Shown: positions 43,581-54,570, counted from the first letter of the stretch. The stretch: DNA of 64,000 nt from Hydrogenovibrio sp. 3SP14C1 (GCF_029625905.1 NZ_JARTLM010000007.1:1-64000), one strand, 5' to 3'. Notes: generated by a model not told the origin, from the sequence alone. Translations and numbers: made by a program.

Positions 43581-45149
43581 TTATGTTTCGTCGATGGGAA
43601 TGGCTTGAACGATGCCATCACTAAAGGTTATATCAATTTGGGATTGCTGACGTGCTCGCTGAGCAGTCTTAATCGGTGTGCCCTGCTTATCTTTGATAAT
43701 CGCAAACCCGCGATTAAGCTGCGTTTTCGGGCCAGAACTTAGAATGAATCCAATCCATTGTTTATTCTTGTTTTTTGCCTGTTCTAGGCATGTATATGGC
43801 GCAGTTATTACCAGCTGCTCAATCTGTTTAAGCTGTTGTTTTTGTAACTTTAATGCACCATTTACCTGGTAATGAACTTCTTGATTAAGTTGTGACAACT
43901 GATGTTTTTTAGTTTGTAATAAACTAAAACTCTGGCGTTGTATTTGATAGTTCAACGGCGCTAAAACACGCTTTAATTTATCGGTAATCGTTAAACTCTG
44001 CTGTTGCACCGTCTTTTCCAAATCCGCTAAACGTTGCTTTTGTTTTTGTACATACAGTTGACTGGCACGTTCGATCAAAAGCCAATGCTGCTGTGCTTTC
44101 TGAGCGCGATTAAAAATGGCATGACGAATCCCGGCAATCACTTTACTTGGCGTATCAAAACGCGTTGAAGCCACTTCATCTAACAACGTATTATCGCGTT
44201 CATGACCAATGCCCGTCAGCACCGGAACAGAAGTTTGTGCAATTTGTTTTGCCAAACTATATACATTGAGCGGGTTTAAATCCAGCTTCGCCCCACCACC
44301 GCGAATAATGATAAGCGCATCAAATGGATTGGCTGAATGCAATCCATTAAAGGCTTCGAATGCAGACAGCATTTCTGCTTCAACCCGATCCCCTTGAAAC
44401 GCCGTATAAAAATATTTGAATTCGCATAGATTCGCGGTCTGTAGCAAGTCGGCATCCGCGCGAAAATCTCCCAGGCCTGCCGCATTTGGTGGCGCAATAA
44501 CGGCCACTCGAAAAAAATCTTCTGGAAAGGGATAGGCCTTATTTAAGTCATAAAGCTTTTCTACAATTAATTGCTGACGAATTTTATTTAAATTCGCTTC
44601 CAACTCGCCGAGCGTAAAACTGGGGTCAATGTCTTGAACAACCAAAGAAAAGCCAAACTTCTCATGAAAATTAACTTCTGCTAATAATAAGATTTTCTGA
44701 CCAAGCTTTAGCTCAGATCCGGTCTCTAATGCAAAACGTTCCAATAAACGCGTTACCTGTCTTTGCCAGATCATGGCTCGACAAGTGGCAATGGGTTGAC
44801 CCGATTCAGCCGTTTCGGAAAGTTCCAGGTAAACATGGCCGCGGCTCTCATTTAAATTCGCCACTTCGGCTTTTACCCAAACTGCGCCGGGAAAAGATTG
44901 TCGCAGCGCGCCTTGGACTTTCCCCATCAGTTGAGACAGCGTTATCCCTTTTTCTTTTTCGTTGGCGGGCACCGCTCCTGGCGACAATGCCGTTTGAGTG
45001 ACCTGCTCCAGCGGTAGCCACTTTTGAAAAGGCGTTAAATCCTTTTCCAACTCATCTGGCACATACCATTTTTTTTCCAAAGGGTTCCAGCGCGCCCCTA
45101 ATGATTTAGCCGCTTCTTTTTCAGAAAAAGGAACGTCCAGTAAAATCAT
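43581..45149 (-). CDS. xseA: Exodeoxyribonuclease VII large subunit with extra N-terminal domain
   Basis: 522 residues, about 70 longer than usual. Residues about 1-48 (LLDVPFSEKEAAKSLGARWN, then KKWYVP) match the small domain known from DUF5710/primase-associated proteins that recognises or decorates DNA enzymes. The OB-fold (VKAEVANLNESRGHVYLELSE) starts near residue 90 and the catalytic core contains IIIRGGGAKLDLNPLN, then VLTGIGHERDNTLLDEVAS. The C-terminal coiled coil binds XseB. It overlaps dusA by 4 bp. Confidence 0.9.
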   Translation of the reverse strand: MILLDVPFSEKEAAKSLGARWNPLEKKWYVPDELEKDLTPFQKWLPLEQVTQTALSPGAVPANEKEKGITLSQLMGKVQGALRQSFPGAVWVKAEVANLNESRGHVYLELSETAESGQPIATCRAMIWQRQVTRLLERFALETGSELKLGQKILLLAEVNFHEKFGFSLVVQDIDPSFTLGELEANLNKIRQQLIVEKLYDLNKAYPFPEDFFRVAVIAPPNAAGLGDFRADADLLQTANLCEFKYFYTAFQGDRVEAEMLSAFEAFNGLHSANPFDALIIIRGGGAKLDLNPLNVYSLAKQIAQTSVPVLTGIGHERDNTLLDEVASTRFDTPSKVIAGIRHAIFNRAQKAQQHWLLIERASQLYVQKQKQRLADLEKTVQQQSLTITDKLKRVLAPLNYQIQRQSFSLLQTKKHQLSQLNQEVHYQVNGALKLQKQQLKQIEQLVITAPYTCLEQAKNKNKQWIGFILSSGPKTQLNRGFAIIKDKQGTPIKTAQRARQQSQIDITFSDGIVQAIPIDET

Positions 45150-46219
45150 CGATTCTGCTCTTCCATTCGTTGAATCTCATTCGCGACGCGTTGATAAGCC
45201 TCTTGCAACACTTCAATCCCCGCACCTGCCTTGAAAGCATTCTCGGAGATATATCGACGCCACATCCGCCCGCCAGGTAGCCCAGCAAACAAGCCAAGCA
45301 TATGACGGCTGATATGATTTAACTTACCACCTTGAGATAAATGGTTTTCAATATACGGGTACATAGCTTCCAAAACAGCTTCTCGATTATTGACTGGCGA
45401 ACTATCATCATAATAAAGAGCGTCGACTTTCGTCAATAAATAAGGTTTTTCGTACACTGCACGTCCTAACATAACACCGTCAACTGCAGGCAAGTTCTGT
45501 TCATCAATACTGAACTCTTTTAAAAAACTTAATCCTGCTTCCGGTGTTTGGATGCCTCCATTAACAGCGATTTCCAAATCAGGAAAATGTGCTTTAATTT
45601 GACGTACCCAATCATACCTCAAAGGCGGCACTTCGCGATTTTGTTTCGGTGACAAGCCTTGCAACCATGCTTTACGCGCATGAATAATCACACCATCCAC
45701 CCCTGCTTCCTGGATGGCTGACACAAATTCTACCAAGGTTGCAAAATCTTCTTGATCATCAATTCCGATTCGGCTTTTAACTGTGACAGGAATGCTTTGA
45801 ACAACCGCTTTCATAGCACTGACGGCATCTGCAACAATTTTGGGGTGCGCCATTAAACAAGCCCCAATCATATTGTTTTGAACCCGATCAGAGGGACACC
45901 CTACATTCAAATTAATTTCCGAGTAGCCCCACTCTTCTCCAAGTTTGGCGCACTGCGCCAGCTCTTCCGGATTAGAGCCCCCAAGCTGTAAAACCACTGG
46001 GCTGTCAATTTCGGAATGCCCTAAAAATCGTTCTAGGTTATTGCCATAAATAATCGCGCCGGTTGTCACCATTTCACTGTATAACCAAGCATGCTGGGTC
46101 AACTGGCGATGGAAAACTCGGCAATGCCGATCGGTCCAATCCAGCATCGGTGCAACACTAAATTGCGAGGCACTTGAGATTGTTTTTTTAGCGGTTGATA
46201 AAGAGTTTTTAAGCGGCAT
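45146..46219 (-). CDS. dusA: tRNA-dihydrouridine synthase A
   Basis: 357-residue FMN enzyme that reduces uridines in the tRNA D-loop (U20/U20a in E. coli). The start of the barrel is SVAPMLDWTDRHCRVFHR; the catalytic cysteine lies in INLNVGCPSDRVQ; HARKAWLQGLSPKQNREVPPL is specific to the DusA subgroup. First gene of the leftward dusA-xseA-xseB-arsC cluster, with tight overlaps. Confidence 0.95.
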   Translation of the reverse strand: MPLKNSLSTAKKTISSASQFSVAPMLDWTDRHCRVFHRQLTQHAWLYSEMVTTGAIIYGNNLERFLGHSEIDSPVVLQLGGSNPEELAQCAKLGEEWGYSEINLNVGCPSDRVQNNMIGACLMAHPKIVADAVSAMKAVVQSIPVTVKSRIGIDDQEDFATLVEFVSAIQEAGVDGVIIHARKAWLQGLSPKQNREVPPLRYDWVRQIKAHFPDLEIAVNGGIQTPEAGLSFLKEFSIDEQNLPAVDGVMLGRAVYEKPYLLTKVDALYYDDSSPVNNREAVLEAMYPYIENHLSQGGKLNHISRHMLGLFAGLPGGRMWRRYISENAFKAGAGIEVLQEAYQRVANEIQRMEEQNR

Positions 46220-46383
46220 TCATCTACTTTTTAGTTTAACTCGGCCTCATCTAGCCGAGATTTATTGCTTTGCAAAGCTCTTTTGAGCGGTTAAATAATC
46301 GTAAATTATAACGTGAACTGTCACTAGTAAGGTGTTTTATTAAAAGGTATTATATCTTTTCAATGACTAATTAAGGGCTACCT

Positions 46384-48186
46384 GTGTTTGAACTTCTTTC
46401 GATCCCCTTACAACTGACTTTATTAGTTCTTCTAGGCATGCTGTCACAGTGGCTTGGCTGGAAACTACGTTTGCCTGCGATCATTTTTTTACTTCTGGTC
46501 GGCATTCTTTTAGGCCCCGTATTAGACTGGCTTAACCCTGACGTCCTATTAGGAGATCTTTTATTTCCCTTTGTCTCACTCGGGGTAGCGATCATTCTAT
46601 TTGAAGGCAGTTTAACACTGCGATTTTCGGAAATAAAAGGGGTTAAGTATTACATTCGAAACTTAACCACATTAGGGGTTTTAATCACTTGGATGGTGAT
46701 GGCCATTGGCGCCCATTATCTTGCCGCACTGGATTGGCCGATTGCATTCCTATTTGGCGCCATTGTCACAGTAACTGGTCCCACAGTCATTATGCCAATG
46801 CTTCGTTCGATGAAGATTACCGAACGAGTTGGCAGCGTATTACGCTGGGAAGGGATTATTATCGACCCAATCGGAGCAATGTTAGCCATTCTGGTCTATG
46901 TCTATATTGTCTCATCTAAGAATCATGCAGATATCTTGCTAACCTTTATCCAGCTGATTGGAATAGGGTCTTTTCTAGGGTTTTTAGGCGGCTGGATTCT
47001 TGCAAAATGTCTAAAAAACCATTGGATTCCAAACTATCTCACTAACTTTTTCAGTTTAACCGTGGTTTTATTGATGTTCACAGTTTCCAACCAGATATCT
47101 CATGAATCTGGTCTTGTTGCGGTTACCGTCATGGGCGTTTATTTGGCCAACCAAAAAGACGTTAGCATGCACTCTATTCTGGACTTCAAAGAGCATTTGA
47201 CAGTTTTACTGATTTCATTACTGTTTATCGTGCTGGCAGCTCGAATGGATTTTGAGCTCTTATTCTCATTAAGCTGGTCTGCCCTTTTATTGCTGGTGGT
47301 TGCCCAGTTTATTGCGCGCCCTTTATCCGTTTTTATTTCCACCATTGGAGGTAAAGAGCTGAAATTGAATGAATTGATATTACTTTCGTGGATTTCGCCT
47401 CGCGGGATTGTTGCAGCAGCGATTTCCGCTTTGTTTGCTATTCGCCTGGAAGACAATGGTATTCCCGGGGCGGAGACCATTTTACCGTTAGTCTTCATTA
47501 TGATTATGGGAACGGTGTTGTTCCAATCTTTGAGCGCGGGTCTCGTTGCCCGAAAGCTCAAACTCTCTCATATTGATACGCAAGGGGCACTCATTGTTGG
47601 TGCAAATAAAGTATCGATTGCCGTTGCGCAAGCTTTAAAAGATCAAGGACTTGAAGTGATGATTGCCACACAGAGCCGAACGGCGGATAAAGAAACAAAA
47701 ATGCACGGCATTAAAACGTATTATGGCGACCTTCTTAGCAAAAAAGCTGAGCTGTATCTTGATATCAACCCTTATAAAGTCATGCTGTTAATGGACTTTA
47801 AATCGGAGTTACATCCTTTGTACTACACCCACTTTAGATCCGATTTTGGACCGGAAAACATTTATGCACTGAGCACCGTCCCCGCTTCCGAAATATCAGA
47901 AGAAAAGAGCCTCAGCACCAATCTGAATCCTAGAGTACTATTTGGTGACAATGTGACTTGGCCAAAACTGTCTAACCTTATCAATCAAGGAGCAGAAGTT
48001 AGGGTAACCAATATTACAAACAACTTTTCATTTAAAGATTATCAAGAACACTGGCAAGATAAAGCAATCCCACTTTTTGCGATATCGCCAAAGGAAGAGT
48101 TTTATATTTTTGCTGAAGATTCGCACATAAAAATAGAAACAGGTTGGAAAATTGGTTCCCTAGTGCTAGAAACCAAGAAAAACTGA
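46384..48186 (+). CDS. Cation:proton antiporter (CPA1/NhaP type) with TrkA-N-like domain
   Basis: 600 residues from a GTG start. About 12 membrane helices in the first 390 residues, including the conserved GPVLDWLNPD and FGAIVTVTGPTVIMPML region and the ISPRGIVAAAISALFAI helix with its Arg typical of CPA1. Residues about 400-520 form a nucleotide-binding (Rossmann) domain starting GALIVGANKVSIAVAQALKDQG, which would sense NAD or a similar ligand. It exports Na+ or K+ in exchange for protons. Confidence 0.88.
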   Translation: MFELLSIPLQLTLLVLLGMLSQWLGWKLRLPAIIFLLLVGILLGPVLDWLNPDVLLGDLLFPFVSLGVAIILFEGSLTLRFSEIKGVKYYIRNLTTLGVLITWMVMAIGAHYLAALDWPIAFLFGAIVTVTGPTVIMPMLRSMKITERVGSVLRWEGIIIDPIGAMLAILVYVYIVSSKNHADILLTFIQLIGIGSFLGFLGGWILAKCLKNHWIPNYLTNFFSLTVVLLMFTVSNQISHESGLVAVTVMGVYLANQKDVSMHSILDFKEHLTVLLISLLFIVLAARMDFELLFSLSWSALLLLVVAQFIARPLSVFISTIGGKELKLNELILLSWISPRGIVAAAISALFAIRLEDNGIPGAETILPLVFIMIMGTVLFQSLSAGLVARKLKLSHIDTQGALIVGANKVSIAVAQALKDQGLEVMIATQSRTADKETKMHGIKTYYGDLLSKKAELYLDINPYKVMLLMDFKSELHPLYYTHFRSDFGPENIYALSTVPASEISEEKSLSTNLNPRVLFGDNVTWPKLSNLINQGAEVRVTNITNNFSFKDYQEHWQDKAIPLFAISPKEEFYIFAEDSHIKIETGWKIGSLVLETKKN

Positions 48187-48296
48187 TTCTTGCTATGCTT
48201 GGAAAAGAAAAATTATACGGCCGATTTTACGTATTCATTCTGCATTTAGGATGATTTTGGCTTAAAATCTTCTCTAACAGAAAACAAGGTTTTAAG

Positions 48297-50471
48297 ATGG
48301 ACTCCGCTCAGACACTATATCAAACAATTTTCAAAACGGATGAAACCGACCCGCTAGCCTTTCAGGCCTGTCAAATGGCTATTGAAGCAGGTCAAGAAAA
48401 ACACCGGGGATTGGTTAGAAGTGTTGATGCCGCGATTATCCTTTCTGACTTAAACCTGGACCGCGACACTCTGATTGCAACACTTGTCAGTGACATGGCA
48501 TTAGAGCTTCGTTACCCTATCGAAAAAATATCCGAAGTGTTTGGTGAACATATCACTCAAATGGTCACAGGGGTTAGACGCTTAAATCACTTCAAGGAAT
48601 TTCATCCGGCAACCACCTCTAATGAAGTGCAAACCGAACGTTTGCGCCAAATGTTATTGGCCATGACGTCTGACATTCGGATTATGATTGTAAAGCTTGC
48701 TTTCCGTGTGGCGCGCTTACGAAACTTAAAAAATGAGCCTGAAGCCATTCGCCAACAAATAGCTTCGGAAACCCAACTTATTTTCGCACCCTTGGCCAAT
48801 CGCCTAGGGATCGCACAGCTAAAGTGGGAGCTGGAAGATCTGTCTTTCCGTTTCTTGCAACCAGACACATACAAAGACGTCGCCCGTCAACTTGATGCCA
48901 AACGGGAAGGACGAGAAGCATATATCCAAGGAATTATTCAATCTCTAGAAGAGATGCTTAAAGACAGCGGAATCGAACATCATATTTCAGGTCGTCCCAA
49001 GCATATTTACAGTATCTGGAAAAAAATGACTCGTAAGAATGTGCCCATCGATGAACTCTTCGATTTGAGAGCCATTCGGATTTACGTTGAGAACGTCCAA
49101 CAATGCTATGAAGTACTCGGTATGATTCACAGCCGATGGCCCTATATCAAAGATGAATTTGATGACTATATCGCCAACCCCAAAGAAAATGGCTATCAAT
49201 CTATTCATACTGTCATTGTTGGTTCAGAAAACAAAACCGTTGAAATTCAGATACGAACACATGAAATGCATCGACATGCAGAATTCGGTGTCGCGGCACA
49301 CTGGCGCTATAAAGAAGGTGGCAAAAGCATTGACCCCGCCCTTGAACAAAGTATTAACTTAGTTCGCCAAATGCTTGAATATAATGACAATCCTGACTTA
49401 TTGAATGAAATCAGCACAGAATTGCTGAGTGAACATATTTATGTCATGACCCCTAAAAATGAAATCATTACCGTGAGCAAAGGCGCTACCCCGCTCGACT
49501 TTGCTTACCAAATCCATTCCGAATTGGGTCATCGGTGCCGTGGTGCCAAAATCAATGGCAAAATCATGCCTCTGACCTACCAGTTGAACACGGGCGACAC
49601 GGTCGAAATATTATCCGTTAAAGGCGGCACCCCAAACCGAAACTGGCTAAATCCAAACTTACATTACCTTGGAAGCAGTCGATCGCGCGCCAAAGTTCGT
49701 CACTGGTTCAACCAACAAAACAAAGAAGCCAATACCGAATCGGGAGAAGCTCTCTTTAATAAAGAAGCGCGACGCCTTCACGGTGAAAATATTTCAGCTC
49801 AGGAAGTGGCTGATCGTTTTAAATACGACCATCTGGATGAATTTTATGAAGCGCTTGGGAAAGGACAAATCAACGAACGTCAGTTGACGAATGCCATTCA
49901 AAAATTAATTAAACCAGAATCCAGTGAAAAACCAGCCCGCCCTTCTTCTTTCCCGCCTGAAGATCAAGCGGAGCCAGGCAAAGCATTTGTCATTGGTGCA
50001 CCTCGCCTAAAAACCACTATTGCGCCATGTTGTGACCCCACTGAAAATGATCAGATTGTCGGTTATGTCACGCGTGGACGAGGTGTAACCATTCACAAAA
50101 AAGATTGTGCCAATATTCTTAATCTCACCTTTGAAGAGCAAAAACGCTTAATTGAAGTGGCGTGGTATAGCGCAACACCACAAGAGACCACCCATGAAGC
50201 AACCATACAAATTCTAGCGTTTGATCGAAAAGGCTTGTTAAGAGATATCATGATGGAATTAGCGCAATGGGATATTAACGTTAATAACTCTGACACGCGC
50301 ACAGATAAATCCGATGGAAGTGTTTCCATGACTTTAGACGTTGATGTAGAACCGCATACCAATATGGGTGAATTACTCGATCAACTTGAGCAAATTCAAA
50401 ACGTGGTCTCGACTTCTGTTTATTTAAATAAACAAACGACCACACAACAAGAATCGTCACCAGTTCATTAA
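48297..50471 (+). CDS. relA: (p)ppGpp synthetase RelA
   Basis: 724-residue RSH protein. The hydrolase HD motif is degenerate (TLVSDMAL, residues 63-70, with Ser-Asp in place of His-Asp), and the synthetase has the ExDD form (Glu287-Phe-Asp-Asp290 in DEFDDYIANPKENGYQSIHT). Both are marks of RelA rather than bifunctional SpoT. TGS (about 385-450) and ACT (about 650-715) domains follow. It makes ppGpp on stalled ribosomes. A second, hydrolase-competent enzyme should exist elsewhere in the genome. Confidence 0.93.
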   Translation: MDSAQTLYQTIFKTDETDPLAFQACQMAIEAGQEKHRGLVRSVDAAIILSDLNLDRDTLIATLVSDMALELRYPIEKISEVFGEHITQMVTGVRRLNHFKEFHPATTSNEVQTERLRQMLLAMTSDIRIMIVKLAFRVARLRNLKNEPEAIRQQIASETQLIFAPLANRLGIAQLKWELEDLSFRFLQPDTYKDVARQLDAKREGREAYIQGIIQSLEEMLKDSGIEHHISGRPKHIYSIWKKMTRKNVPIDELFDLRAIRIYVENVQQCYEVLGMIHSRWPYIKDEFDDYIANPKENGYQSIHTVIVGSENKTVEIQIRTHEMHRHAEFGVAAHWRYKEGGKSIDPALEQSINLVRQMLEYNDNPDLLNEISTELLSEHIYVMTPKNEIITVSKGATPLDFAYQIHSELGHRCRGAKINGKIMPLTYQLNTGDTVEILSVKGGTPNRNWLNPNLHYLGSSRSRAKVRHWFNQQNKEANTESGEALFNKEARRLHGENISAQEVADRFKYDHLDEFYEALGKGQINERQLTNAIQKLIKPESSEKPARPSSFPPEDQAEPGKAFVIGAPRLKTTIAPCCDPTENDQIVGYVTRGRGVTIHKKDCANILNLTFEEQKRLIEVAWYSATPQETTHEATIQILAFDRKGLLRDIMMELAQWDINVNNSDTRTDKSDGSVSMTLDVDVEPHTNMGELLDQLEQIQNVVSTSVYLNKQTTTQQESSPVH

Positions 50472-50494
50472 ACAACTTTATCTTTTAGGATGTA

Positions 50495-50504
50495 ACAGGC
50501 CTGG
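50495..50504. repeat. Near copy ACAGGCCTGG after relA
   Basis: One mismatch from CCAGGCCTGG; lies between the convergent relA and pgl ends, flanked by TAAC and GTTA, so it may act as a weak terminator. Confidence 0.4.
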
Positions 50505-50536
50505 TTAAAATTAAATAGCTTTTCACCTTAATACGA

Positions 50537-51214
50537 TTATAAAGCTGAATGATCGATCCAAACCTGGGTCTGTTCACCCGTTATCCTTTGAATGGGTAAC
50601 GACTCCCCAGAAAGCCACTGCTGAACAGCATCACGCTTATTTTTTCCGGTAATCAATTTAAAAACATAACGGCTTTGACTCAACGCCTGAAAAGACAAAC
50701 TCACCCTTTCAGCAGGTGGTTTAGGTGAATCATGTTCAATGACAACTGCTTTGCCACCCGGGTAGACATGCCTTGGAAATAAACTGGCGGTATGACCATC
50801 TTCCCCCATTCCCAGTAACACCACATCAAAGCGTTTAACTTCGGCAAGCATTTTTTGATAAGACGTGGCGGCTAATTCAGCGCCCAACTCCGCAGGGATA
50901 AAATGAATATGACCCGATGGAATCTTGCCAAAAAACAGCCAGGCCTGCTTTAAGCTAACACTATTACGCTCTGCATCTTCTGCTGGCAAACAACGTTCAT
51001 CACCCATATAAATATGCCAGTTTTTCCAATCGGCATCTTTAGTGGATAAAATCTCATAACAACGTTGTGGGGTCGTCCCACCTGCTGTCACCAGCAAAAA
51101 CTCACCGCGTGTCGCAATGGCCTCTTCCGCCAATTCAAGTAACGTATTTGCTAAAGTTTGCGCAACTTGCTCTGCAGTGTCAAATACAGTCCAATTGTCA
51201 GGTAGTTTCTGCAT
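50537..51214 (-). CDS. pgl: 6-phosphogluconolactonase
   Basis: 225 residues from the ATG at 51214, which overlaps the zwf stop (TGATG). Pgl opens 6-phosphogluconolactone in the oxidative pentose phosphate pathway. Motifs: LVTAGGTTPQRCYEIL, YMGDERCLPAEDAERNS, and GMGEDGHTASLFP. Third gene of the gnd-zwf-pgl operon. A near copy of the palindrome (CCAGGCCTGC) is inside the gene at 50939. Confidence 0.94.
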   Translation of the reverse strand: MQKLPDNWTVFDTAEQVAQTLANTLLELAEEAIATRGEFLLVTAGGTTPQRCYEILSTKDADWKNWHIYMGDERCLPAEDAERNSVSLKQAWLFFGKIPSGHIHFIPAELGAELAATSYQKMLAEVKRFDVVLLGMGEDGHTASLFPRHVYPGGKAVVIEHDSPKPPAERVSLSFQALSQSRYVFKLITGKNKRDAVQQWLSGESLPIQRITGEQTQVWIDHSAL

Positions 51215-52701
51215 CAATCCACCTCAGGGTGAACATGATAGCGCCACCCTTGCTCATCAGGATGATCAAACAGCTTATTCGCGCCCTCTGGCCCCCAAGT
51301 ACCAGACCGATAAGTATCGATATAAGCCGTCTCCATTCCCCAAGTTTCAATCACAGGATCCACAACTTTCCAAGCCGCTTTAACCTCATCATAACGAAGG
51401 AATAAAGATCGGTCACCTTTGATCACATCCAACAATAATTCTTCATACGCATCATTTGAATCAATTCCTGCGGGTCGCATCGAGGCGTCCAAGCTGATTT
51501 GTTGGGTATTCATCTCCAGGCCTGGTTGTTTTGCCATCATCTCAACCTTGATGGATTCATCTGGCTGAATACCGAAGATAATCCAGTTCGGCTGCATCTT
51601 TTTCACCTGAGATTCTCTAAAGAACTGTTTCGGAGAATGTTTAAAACAAATCGAAACCATCGTCTTGTTTTTAGGCATGTTTTTACCCGTCTGGATGTAA
51701 AATGGAACCCCTGCCCAACGCCAATTATCGACATACAATTTTAACGCCGCATAAGTTTCTGTCACACTGTCTGGTGCCATCCCCGGTTCATCCAGGTAGG
51801 CAGGAACAGGCTCACCATTTATTTCTCCAGCGGTATATTGCGCTCGGTAAGACTGCGCTTTGACATTCTTTTTGGCAATCGGTCGAATCGATTTCAATAA
51901 TTTTACTTTTTCATTACGCAAATCTTCCGCATCCATTGATGCGGGCGGTTCCATTGCCACCAACGCCATTAGCTGTAGCAAATGACTTTGAATCATATCT
52001 CGCATGGCACCACTGCTGTCATAATAGCCCGCACGGGTTCCTATCGGTTTATCTTCCGCATGCGTGATCTGAATGTGGTCGATGAAATTACGATTCCATA
52101 AAGGCTCCATCAATAGGTTGGCAAAACGGAATACCATAATATTCTGCACCATCCCTTTACCCAGGTAATGGTCAATACGATAAGTTTGTTCTTCTTTAAG
52201 ATACTTATTCAATTGTGCTTGAAGCTGCTTAGCACTGTCTAAATCAAACCCAAACGGTTTTTCCAAAACTACACGCTTCCACCCATTGCTTTCTTTCAAC
52301 ATGCCCGCTTCGCCTAAATTTCGAACCACGTTGGCAAAACTTCCCGGTCCCAAGGATAAATAATAAGCAATATTGTTTGACCAACCTGAAGATAAGATTT
52401 TGTCATACATGGCTTGATAGGCATCCCCCTGATCAATATCCATTACACAATAATCCAAACGCTCACAGAAGCGTTGAAATATTTCAGGATCCAGCCCGCC
52501 ACGTGCTTTGGGTTCAATCGCTTCTTTAACCACTTCAATCCACTTGGCTTTATCCCATTGACGCCGCCCAATCGCTAGGATTTTCACACCATCCGCGAGA
52601 CGATCAATTTGTTCAAGATGATAAAAACTCGGCATTAATTTTGTCAGAGACAAATTACCCGTCGCGCCAAAAACAACATATGTGCATGCTTCAGACATCA
52701 T
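51214..52701 (-). CDS. zwf: Glucose-6-phosphate 1-dehydrogenase
   Basis: 495-residue enzyme that oxidises glucose 6-phosphate and makes NADPH. N-terminal [17 protein letters not shown] holds the nucleotide loop; the active-site segment is [21 protein letters not shown]. The start overlaps the gnd stop (TAATG); a second in-frame ATG at 52698 is equally possible. An exact CCAGGCCTGG is within the gene. Coupled production with Gnd and Pgl is expected. Confidence 0.96.
   Translation of the reverse strand: MMSEACTYVVFGATGNLSLTKLMPSFYHLEQIDRLADGVKILAIGRRQWDKAKWIEVVKEAIEPKARGGLDPEIFQRFCERLDYCVMDIDQGDAYQAMYDKILSSGWSNNIAYYLSLGPGSFANVVRNLGEAGMLKESNGWKRVVLEKPFGFDLDSAKQLQAQLNKYLKEEQTYRIDHYLGKGMVQNIMVFRFANLLMEPLWNRNFIDHIQITHAEDKPIGTRAGYYDSSGAMRDMIQSHLLQLMALVAMEPPASMDAEDLRNEKVKLLKSIRPIAKKNVKAQSYRAQYTAGEINGEPVPAYLDEPGMAPDSVTETYAALKLYVDNWRWAGVPFYIQTGKNMPKNKTMVSICFKHSPKQFFRESQVKKMQPNWIIFGIQPDESIKVEMMAKQPGLEMNTQQISLDASMRPAGIDSNDAYEELLLDVIKGDRSLFLRYDEVKAAWKVVDPVIETWGMETAYIDTYRSGTWGPEGANKLFDHPDEQGWRYHVHPEVD
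51516..51525. repeat. CCAGGCCTGG repeat inside zwf
   Basis: Exact copy of the palindrome in coding sequence. Confidence 0.7.
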
Positions 52702-54149
52702 TACACCTCGTATGTACTTGAACTCACATTTCCACCTGACTGAATCCAGTCGGTATGAAAGTACTCTCCTCTTGGAGCATCGACTCTTTCATAAGTATGC
52801 GCGCCAAAATAGTCACGTTGAGCTTGTAATAAATTAGCAGGCACTCGTTCACTCCGATAACCATCAAAGAAAGCCAATGCAGAACTGAGCGCTGGGGTTG
52901 GAATTTGATTTTCGATACCAAAAATTACCGCTTTTCGCCAATTGCTTTCCGAATGTTTTATGGCTTTTTCAAAGAAAGGCGCTCTTAACAAATTAGAAAT
53001 TTCTGGCGAGTCATCATAGGCTTTTTTAATCTCGGCTAGAAAGGTACTGCGAATAATACAACCACCACGCCACATTAAAGCGATTCCACCATAATTAAGC
53101 TCCCAATCGAACTCTTTGGCAGCTTCAGACATCAACATATAGCCTTGGGCATAGGAAATGATTTTAGAGGCATATAACGCATCGTGAATAGCTTGCAGCA
53201 TGACAGTTCTATCTGCTTGAGATGCCGGTTGTTTTCTTGGATACAATTTTGAAGCGGCTACACGTTCGGCTTTTAACGCCGACAAACAACGGGCATAAAC
53301 CGACTCAGTGATTAAGGTTAATGGCATCCCCAGCTCGAGCGAACTAATACCTGTCCATTTCCCGGTTCCTTTTTGTCCTGCGGCATCTAAAATCTTATCG
53401 ACTAACGGCTCGCCGTCCTTATCTTTAAAACTTAAGATGTCGGCCGTGATCTCAATGAGGTAAGAATCTAATACCCCTTTATTCCACTCAGAAAAAACCT
53501 GGTGACACTCATCAGCGGATAATCCCAACCCTTCTCTCATTAACTGATACGCTTCCGTAATGAGCTGCATGTCGCCATACTCGATTCCGTTATGCACCAT
53601 TTTGACATAGTGTCCTGCACCTTCTGGACCCACCCAGTCACAACATGGTGCATTATCAGATTTAGCTGAAATGTCTTGAAAAATAGGTTTAACAGATGCC
53701 CATGCATCCGGGTTACCACCAGGCATAATCGAGGGTCCTGTTCGCGCGCCCTCTTCTCCGCCAGACACCCCCGTTCCAACGAATAAAATGCCCTTTTCTT
53801 TCAATGCTTGTGTACGTCGGGTTGAATCAGTATAAAGCGAATTTCCGCCATCGATAATCATGTCGCCCTTGTCCAGTAAAGGCACTAATTGATCAATAAA
53901 ATAATCAACGACGTCACCAGCCTTAACCATCAACATCACCTTCCTAGGGGCTTTCAGGCAACCAACAAGCTCTTCAAGCGTCCCAGCTCCGGAAATGGAA
54001 CGCCCTTCTACCCGATTATGAATAAAGTCATCTGTTTTCTCTTTTGAACGGTTGTAAACACAAACGTGGTAACCATGGTCAGCCATGTTCAACACCAAGT
54101 TCTGCCCCATTACCGCCAATCCTACTAACCCTATATCTGCTTTAGACAT
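52701..54149 (-). CDS. gnd: 6-phosphogluconate dehydrogenase, decarboxylating
   Basis: 482 residues. The Rossmann motif [17 protein letters not shown] is at the N-terminus; [19 protein letters not shown] and [12 protein letters not shown] hold the substrate and catalytic residues; the C-terminal tail is complete. It makes ribulose 5-phosphate, CO2 and NADPH. Heads the gnd-zwf-pgl operon, which together covers the whole oxidative branch, giving NADPH and pentoses for an organism that also has gluconeogenesis (ppsA). Confidence 0.96.
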   Translation of the reverse strand: MSKADIGLVGLAVMGQNLVLNMADHGYHVCVYNRSKEKTDDFIHNRVEGRSISGAGTLEELVGCLKAPRKVMLMVKAGDVVDYFIDQLVPLLDKGDMIIDGGNSLYTDSTRRTQALKEKGILFVGTGVSGGEEGARTGPSIMPGGNPDAWASVKPIFQDISAKSDNAPCCDWVGPEGAGHYVKMVHNGIEYGDMQLITEAYQLMREGLGLSADECHQVFSEWNKGVLDSYLIEITADILSFKDKDGEPLVDKILDAAGQKGTGKWTGISSLELGMPLTLITESVYARCLSALKAERVAASKLYPRKQPASQADRTVMLQAIHDALYASKIISYAQGYMLMSEAAKEFDWELNYGGIALMWRGGCIIRSTFLAEIKKAYDDSPEISNLLRAPFFEKAIKHSESNWRKAVIFGIENQIPTPALSSALAFFDGYRSERVPANLLQAQRDYFGAHTYERVDAPRGEYFHTDWIQSGGNVSSSTYEV

Positions 54150-54351
54150 AACACCCCCAAGTAAATACGCAAAAAGACGTTCACTTCATTTTAATAATCC
54201 AAGATTAAAATGATAGCTTAAACCCAATTTTTTTAATTAATTTAAACCTTTATGACAACAATAAAGCAAAAAGCACACCCGATTGATTTGGCGCTTGGAA
54301 CGAAACGTTATTTTGAAAAAAAGAGAAGAAGCTGGAAAAAATTCAGACATA

Positions 54352-54387
54352 AAAAAAGCCCGTTTACCGAATGATAAACGAGCCTTT
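54352..54387 (-). terminator. Terminator of the tRNA operon
   Basis: Read leftward, AAGGCTCGTTTA pairs with TAAACGGGCTTT around an 8-base loop and is followed by T residues. It lies just after the last tRNA-Glu gene. The remaining 54150-54351 interval shows no gene. Confidence 0.7.
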
Positions 54388-54392
54388 AGAAT

Positions 54393-54468
54393 TGGCGTCC
54401 CGTAGGGGAGTCGAACCCCTGTTACCGCCGTGAAAGGGCGGTGTCCTAGGCCTCTAGACGAACGGGAC
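54393..54468 (-). tRNA. tRNA-Glu (TTC), copy 1
   Basis: 76 nt including encoded CCA. Acceptor GTCCCG pairs with CGGGAC; anticodon loop CTTTCAC gives TTC. T-loop TTCGACT. Identical to the copy at 54650-54725, and located next to gltX, the gene for its synthetase. Confidence 0.97.
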
Positions 54469-54570
54469 AAGTTTTGAATGACTTGTCATTCGTGCCTGTA
54501 TTTCAACAAGCAGTGAAATGAAGTGCTTAACCTACTGACCTAGAAGTAGACAATTCATTCCACTTAAAAA

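Noticed and set aside
54438-54457. AGGCCT inside the tRNA-Glu genes as further copies of the palindrome.
   Set aside because: It is part of the tRNA D-arm sequence (CCTAGGCCTCTAG) and is not followed or preceded by the full motif.
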